Below, in pieces: positions 4,728-8,795 of a stretch of DNA of 8,795 bases. The stretch is from contig JABEVL010000105.1 of the NCBI GenBank assembly GCA_013043995.1, forward strand, positions 1 through 8,795, written 5' to 3'. Numbering within the stretch: the stretch's first letter is position 1; the number at the start of each line of letters is the position of its first letter. A program made the position numbers and the translations under genes. The stretch comes from Spirochaetales bacterium (GTDB lineage Bacteria; Spirochaetota; Spirochaetia; JABEVK01). The notes below the pieces were generated by a model. That model did no database searches. It saw only the letters and a program-made list of their open reading frames with translations, and was not told the origin of the DNA.

Positions 4728-6953
4728 TCAGGCGGGCAAACTCGTGATGAAATTTCCGTAGTCCTTGTCCACACGGGCGATGTGTTCCAAAAGCCATTGA
4801 ACGACCTTGTCCTGGATGAGGATCAAAATGGAGGTGTTGAAACCTTCGGCCTCCAGCCGGCGTCCGATCTTGTCGAGCTCCACCAGAAACGCGTTGTGGA
4901 GCTCCTTGTGCTGCGTGTACTTAGGATAGTTGTACTTCTGTTGAAGTTTTTCTTCGTCGCCAAAGTGAAATTGAGCGTACTCACGGACGGCTTTCAGAAG
5001 ATCCTTGACGCTGCTTCCGCTGCTTCCTCCCAGAAGGGCGACCAAAAGGGCGTTGATGCGCTTAAAGAGTTCCTTGTGTTCCCCGTCCATCGACGAGATC
5101 CCTACAGAAAGGACGTCCGACCAGTCGATGCCGATTTGTGCCGCCGCCTTTTCGTCGACGCCGCTGGCACCCAGGTTGAACTGCTCCAGCTCCATCGCCA
5201 GAATCGAATTGTTGTAGCGGTTTTGATTTCCGAAAGCTGAAACGCGCAGCGACACGGTGTTCATTTTTTCAGTGTTGGCGACGATGGTATGGATTTCTTC
5301 CTGATTCACACTGGCAACCGACTTGATGCCGTGAAAGGCCTTGAGAATTTCCTGGGTGCCCGTGCTCATCTCTTCGGAGGCGGAGCGCACCGACTCGCTG
5401 GTGTGGACCAGGGTTTCAATCGAGGTGAGGATCTCGCCGCCGGCCTGGGAGAGTTCTCCCATCGAAGAGGACACTTCTGCCAACGCCTGGGAAAAGGAAT
5501 CGACTTCGGTACTGATGACGCCCAGGGCCTCGCCGCTTTCCTGACCAGCCTTGAGCGCCAGGGCGACGCGCCCGAGGGTCGTTTTGAGCGACGAGCCGAT
5601 CCGGTTGGCGTTCACGCTTGTGCCTTCGGCGAGTTTGCGGATTTCACCGGCGACAACGGCAAACCCCTTGCCTGATTCGCCCGCGTGGGCGGCCTCGATC
5701 GAGGCGTTGATCGCCAGAAGGTTCGTTTGGGCCGAGATGTTGTTGATGATGTCGACCATCTGCATCATGTCGTCGGCGGCGTGAGAGATCTCCTGGATGA
5801 TGTTGTTGGTTGAGGTCACTTTTTGGGAACCGCCGCGGATCAGTTCGACGATTTTTGTCATTCCCGAGGCCCGGCTTTCGGCGATCTTGGCGACGCTCGA
5901 GACAGAAGCCATGATCTGCTCGATCGAAGCACTGGATTTTTCGATCGACTGAAACTGCTGGTTGACCTGGGCCGCGAGGCTCTTGATCGAGGCCATGATC
6001 TGTTCGACCGAAGAGGTCGCCCCGGCGATGTCCAGGTTGAGGTGAACGACCTCGTTGCGCATTTTACTCACACTGGAGCTGATCTGGGAAACGACCTCGG
6101 CCGATTCGGTGGCGGCGCTGGCAAGGTGCTCGCCCAATCTCCGGCTTTTAAAAGTCGTGTCGCGGATCCCGCTCAGGATGGCCTGGAGTTTCTCAAGGAA
6201 AGCGTTAAACCAAAGGGCCATTTCGCCCAACTCGTCGTTTGAGGTTGTCTTAAGACGGACCGTGAGGTCGCCTTCTTTGCTGGCCAGGGTCTTCAGTGAT
6301 TTGATTTCCTCGTTCAGGGCCCGAGTCAGGCGGCCGGCGACCCAAAAACCTACGGCCAGCATCAGGATCACGACCAAGGCTCCCAGGATTTCTTGCCAGA
6401 ACGCCGCGGAGGCTTGGGCGCTCAGCAACTTTTCCTTGAGAACGAGCCTGGCTTTTTGGAAAGAGGTGTTCAGGGAGGTCAGGTCGTCCTGAATTTGCTG
6501 TCCAGCTTCGTCAAACTGGGCCATGACAGCGTCGCCGCTTTTTTTCGAAAGCCTGTAGGCCGACTTCATCCTCACGCCGACGTCCCAAAAGCTCTTCAAA
6601 TGGGTTCTGTAGGCCGAGTAGACGGGGTTCCGCTTGCTATCACTTTTTTGCAGCTGGTCCAAATCGGACAGGGCCTTGTCGAAGGCTGTTTTTCCGTCCT
6701 GATCGATCGAGGCCTGATTTTGGGTCAGACTGGCGTCCGTCAAAAATTGCCAAACGTTGCTGCTCTGAAGGTTCAGGTCGGCGGTCAAATCGTCCGCTTG
6801 ATCCATCTGGTAAACCTTCTGAAGGTTTGCAAGGGTTTTCTGCGCACCCAGGTATTCCGCGTAAAGGTAGGCTCCCAGAGCTGCTGCGATCACGAGTGTC
6901 GCCAACAATATCAGAGTGCGGATGTTCAGGTGGAAAGGGATTTTCTTTGCCAT
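4728..6953 (-). CDS. Methyl-accepting chemotaxis protein with C-terminal hemerythrin domain
   Basis: A 741-residue inner-membrane chemoreceptor. TM1 is at ~11-35, a mostly helical periplasmic sensor region at ~36-183, TM2 at ~184-208 and HAMP at ~209-262 (EGDLTVRLKTTSNDELGEM). A long coiled-coil signalling domain follows (~263-580); its conserved tip is at 403-442, including NNISAQTNLLAINASIEAAH and GFAVVAGEIRKLAE, which binds CheA/CheW. Residues ~606-741 are a bacteriohemerythrin domain with a full di-iron ligand set: H626 in MDGEHKELF, H663 and E667 in HFGDEE, H682 and H686 in QHKELH, and H724 and D729 in EHIARVD. Hemerythrin binds O2, so this is probably an aerotaxis or redox receptor of the DcrH type. 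The phrase EQIMAS occurs twice (317-322, 345-350). ATG start, with AGAGGA 4 nt upstream. It lies between two kinase genes on the same strand. Confidence 0.95.
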   Translation of the reverse strand: MAKKIPFHLNIRTLILLATLVIAAALGAYLYAEYLGAQKTLANLQKVYQMDQADDLTADLNLQSSNVWQFLTDASLTQNQASIDQDGKTAFDKALSDLDQLQKSDSKRNPVYSAYRTHLKSFWDVGVRMKSAYRLSKKSGDAVMAQFDEAGQQIQDDLTSLNTSFQKARLVLKEKLLSAQASAAFWQEILGALVVILMLAVGFWVAGRLTRALNEEIKSLKTLASKEGDLTVRLKTTSNDELGEMALWFNAFLEKLQAILSGIRDTTFKSRRLGEHLASAATESAEVVSQISSSVSKMRNEVVHLNLDIAGATSSVEQIMASIKSLAAQVNQQFQSIEKSSASIEQIMASVSSVAKIAESRASGMTKIVELIRGGSQKVTSTNNIIQEISHAADDMMQMVDIINNISAQTNLLAINASIEAAHAGESGKGFAVVAGEIRKLAEGTSVNANRIGSSLKTTLGRVALALKAGQESGEALGVISTEVDSFSQALAEVSSSMGELSQAGGEILTSIETLVHTSESVRSASEEMSTGTQEILKAFHGIKSVASVNQEEIHTIVANTEKMNTVSLRVSAFGNQNRYNNSILAMELEQFNLGASGVDEKAAAQIGIDWSDVLSVGISSMDGEHKELFKRINALLVALLGGSSGSSVKDLLKAVREYAQFHFGDEEKLQQKYNYPKYTQHKELHNAFLVELDKIGRRLEAEGFNTSILILIQDKVVQWLLEHIARVDKDYGNFITSLPA

Positions 6954-6979
6954 GGATTCCTCTGGAATAAGCTGTATTC

Positions 6980-7007
6980 AGTTTAATCTCGAGGAAGAAA
7001 CTTGCAA
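6980..7007 (-). promoter_or_regulatory. Possible promoter upstream of the chemoreceptor
   Basis: The 91-bp gap between the hybrid kinase and the receptor is strikingly AT-rich compared with its surroundings. On the minus strand, TTGCAA (7007-7002) and TAAACT (6985-6980) are separated by 16 nt, each four of six to the sigma70 consensus. The implied leader is about 20 nt and contains AGAGGA before the ATG. I looked for a flagellar sigma28 pattern and did not find correct spacing. Confidence 0.3.
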
Positions 7008-7033
7008 AGTAAAAATCTCAAAAATATTCATTA

Positions 7034-7055
7034 TTCTGAATTTTTTATTTCAGAA
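7034..7055. repeat. Inverted repeat at the hybrid-kinase stop codon
   Basis: TTCTGAA (7034-7040) and TTCAGAA (7049-7055) are perfect 7-bp inverted arms around an AT-only 8-nt loop that includes the kinase stop codon. On the minus strand it is followed by TAATGAATATTTTTG, so it could act as a weak terminator for the kinase transcript. The stem is AT-rich, which weakens this reading. Confidence 0.3.
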
Positions 7056-8795
7056 AAGGGGCCACAACCGCCTCAAAATCCTTGAAATCCTGGGAGAGCT
7101 TTTCTTCAAGACGCGCGCAGGCCTCGGTCTGGCCCTCACGGGCGGCCCTCTCCATTTCAGCAGCGGTTCCGCCCAAGGCCTTGGCGGTCAGGTTGAGGGC
7201 GCTCCCCTTGATGGCGTGGGCGGCCGAAGCAACGGTTTCCAGGTCGCCTAAGTCCAGAGCGTAGACCAGGCTCTGGAGGGTTTCCCGCGTCCTGGGAAGG
7301 AAGCGCGTCAGGAGGTTCAGCACCAGGTCTCGGTTGCCTAAAAAGACGGCTTCAGCCTCGTCCCAGTCAAAAATCACGGGCCCCGCTGCAACGCTGGACG
7401 GCGGCTTGGGGGCGGAAGGCTGCTCGACGGTAAAAGGCCCCCTGCCGGGCAAAAAGTTGATCAGCACGTCGCGCAGGTCGTCGAGTTTGAAAGGCTTGGT
7501 GAGAACACCGTTCATTCCGGCGCGCAAGCAGCGCTCGAGTTCTCCTTTCATCGCGCTGGCCGTCACGGCGATGATCGGGCAAGTCACCCCTTCACGGCGC
7601 AGCCGGCCCGAGGCTTCGTAACCGTTGAGTTTGGGCATTTGCAGGTCCATAAAGACGATATCGGGTAGGGCCGTCCTGACGGTCTCAAGGATCTGCTCAC
7701 CGTCGACAGCTGCAAAATTGACGCACCCCAGACGTTTTAAAAGCACAAGGAAAAGCTCGCGGTTGATGTCGTTGTCTTCGGCGATGGCAACCCTGACGGG
7801 TTTGTGCTGGGGAGCAGTTCCAGACGACAGCGGAGGGGACTGTAAGGACTTTCCGGGCTGCCAGAGTCCGTCCAGGCCCCGGGTCAGGACCTCGACAAGA
7901 ACCCGGGGATTGACGGGCTTGTTGAGCACAAAGGCGAAAAGTTCATCGGTACTCGGCGCCACCGAGGGACGCCCCAGGACCGACAAAAGAAGAAGGGGGA
8001 CCGAAACTGCGGCCGTCTCGGACTTGAGCCAACGGGCAAGCTCAAAAGCGTCTTCGGCCCCCAGGTCCTCGTCGAGCAAGATGGCGCTGGGGTGGGTTCC
8101 TTCCCTGTCGGCCCAAAGTCCCTTGAGCTGAGCCCCGTTGCGGGCCGTGCGGACACGGTAGCCCGCCCAGCGCAAGGCTGTTTCTAAAAGCTCGCGCGAG
8201 GTGGGGCGATCGTCCACGAGCCAAATTTCGCGGTTTCTACCTTGATTGCCCCATTCGAGTTCGGGGTCTTGGGCCCTGGCCAAGGGAACCGAAAAAAAGA
8301 ATTCGGTCCCCGAACTGGGCTCGCTGTGGTAGCCGATCTCACCACCCAGCATACGGACAAGCCGCTGGCTGATCGCGAGACCCAGGCCGGTTCCCCCGTA
8401 CTGGCGCGTGGTCGAACTGTCGCCCTGTGAAAAAACCTGGAAAAGGCTCTGTTCAGCGGCCAGGCTCAGGCCGCAACCCGTGTCCTCGACTCGGAACTGG
8501 ACCATCTCGTGCCCGGCCGTTCCGAGCTCCTGGTGGCGCACCCTCACCTGGACGTAACCCGACTCAGTAAATTTAACGGCGTTGGACAGGAGGTTGACCA
8601 AAATTTGGCGCAGGCGGCTGGGGTCGCCCATCCAAAGACGGGGGACCGAGGGGTCAAGGTCGAGCACCAGTTCCAGACCCTTGCGGAAGGCTGCGAGGCT
8701 CACAACGCTGAGGCTTCGCTCAAGAACATCGTCCAGGTCAAAGGGGATGGTTTCCATCGCCATTTGCCCGGCCTCGATCTTTGAAAAATCGAGAA
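7045..8795 (-). CDS. Hybrid histidine kinase, HATPase-REC-REC-HPt (5' end beyond window)
   Basis: The frame is open to the right edge. The last residues upstream of the ATG at 8763 read LDFSKIEAGQ, the end of a HisKA helix, so that ATG is internal; the H-box and sensor region lie outside. Numbering from that Met: the HATPase domain ~28-162 has an N-box at NLLSNAVKFT (N61), G1 EDTGCGL (D94), F-box LFQVFSQGD and G2 YGGTGLGLAI. REC1 is ~178-298 with VDD (D184, D185), probable phosphoacceptor D231 and K282; its sequence is divergent. REC2 is ~323-438 and canonical: E329/D330, D373 in FMDLQMP, T401, K423. The HPt domain is ~463-572 with H516 in AAHAIKGSALNL. This BarA/TodS-like layout supports a His-Asp-His relay to an outside regulator. 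The gene precedes the hemerythrin receptor by 91 nt on the same strand. Its sensed signal is unknown because the input domain is missing. Confidence 0.93.
   Translation of the reverse strand, partial: LDFSKIEAGQMAMETIPFDLDDVLERSLSVVSLAAFRKGLELVLDLDPSVPRLWMGDPSRLRQILVNLLSNAVKFTESGYVQVRVRHQELGTAGHEMVQFRVEDTGCGLSLAAEQSLFQVFSQGDSSTTRQYGGTGLGLAISQRLVRMLGGEIGYHSEPSSGTEFFFSVPLARAQDPELEWGNQGRNREIWLVDDRPTSRELLETALRWAGYRVRTARNGAQLKGLWADREGTHPSAILLDEDLGAEDAFELARWLKSETAAVSVPLLLLSVLGRPSVAPSTDELFAFVLNKPVNPRVLVEVLTRGLDGLWQPGKSLQSPPLSSGTAPQHKPVRVAIAEDNDINRELFLVLLKRLGCVNFAAVDGEQILETVRTALPDIVFMDLQMPKLNGYEASGRLRREGVTCPIIAVTASAMKGELERCLRAGMNGVLTKPFKLDDLRDVLINFLPGRGPFTVEQPSAPKPPSSVAAGPVIFDWDEAEAVFLGNRDLVLNLLTRFLPRTRETLQSLVYALDLGDLETVASAAHAIKGSALNLTAKALGGTAAEMERAAREGQTEACARLEEKLSQDFKDFEAVVAPFLK

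Noticed and set aside
6393..6986. Plus-strand open frame of 197 codons, and several shorter ones between 4782 and 6492
   Set aside because: All are shadows of the chemoreceptor gene on the minus strand, a common effect in GC-rich coding DNA.
6954..7044. Flagellar sigma28 promoter before the chemoreceptor
   Set aside because: AAGTTT and CGAGATTA occur, but only about five bases apart instead of about eleven, so the pattern does not fit.
8509..8784. Plus-strand open frame of 91 codons
   Set aside because: It is antisense to the ATP-binding domain of the hybrid kinase and lacks independent support.
1..8795. CRISPR arrays, insertion sequences, riboswitches or long direct repeats
   Set aside because: No regularly spaced repeats, transposase motifs or structured leader longer than a hairpin were seen on reading both strands; a computed search could still find subtle cases.

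Overview
The window shows a Gram-negative, motile bacterium of moderate to fairly high GC content, judged by eye. It carries a chemoreceptor with two membrane segments, multidomain histidine kinases, a probable exported PEGA/beta-propeller protein, and a tRNA gene whose 3' CCA is not encoded. The style of the kinases and receptor would fit the Bdellovibrionota or another former deltaproteobacterial lineage, but no taxonomic marker proves this. I see no transposase, integrase, CRISPR array or phage structural gene. The DNA is almost fully coding, mostly on the minus strand.

Layout, left to right. (1) Positions 1-2553 are a tight minus-strand operon, transcribed in this order: a HAD-family 5'(3')-nucleotidase-like protein with a GTG start; a RelA/SpoT-type alarmone synthetase fused to TPR repeats, overlapping it by ATGA; and, about 17 nt further on, an exported protein with a PEGA-like domain and a beta-propeller that runs off the left edge. 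(2) Positions 2554-2880 hold a divergent promoter region, a plus-strand tRNA-Ala(CGC) with a terminator-like hairpin, and the leader of the next gene. (3) Positions 2881-3516 encode a small metallo-beta-lactamase-fold hydrolase (UlaG/UPF0173-like) on the plus strand. Its end converges, with only 15 bp between, on the next minus-strand unit. (4) Positions 3532-8795 are a minus-strand signalling cluster, transcribed in this order: a hybrid histidine kinase (HATPase-REC-REC-HPt, N-terminus beyond the right edge); a methyl-accepting chemotaxis protein with a C-terminal hemerythrin domain; and a histidine kinase whose PAS-like input domain carries a four-cysteine cluster.

The two themes are nucleotide/alarmone signalling (left) and probable oxygen or redox sensing linked to chemotaxis and phosphorelay (right). 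Hemerythrin binds O2 through a di-iron centre and all its ligands are present; the cysteine cluster could bind a metal or sense redox state. No partner response regulator lies inside the window. The most unusual items are the SAS-TPR fusion coupled to a nucleotidase, and the hemerythrin receptor flanked by two kinases. Several start codons are non-obvious (GTG, TTG, or outside the window) and are argued for individually.
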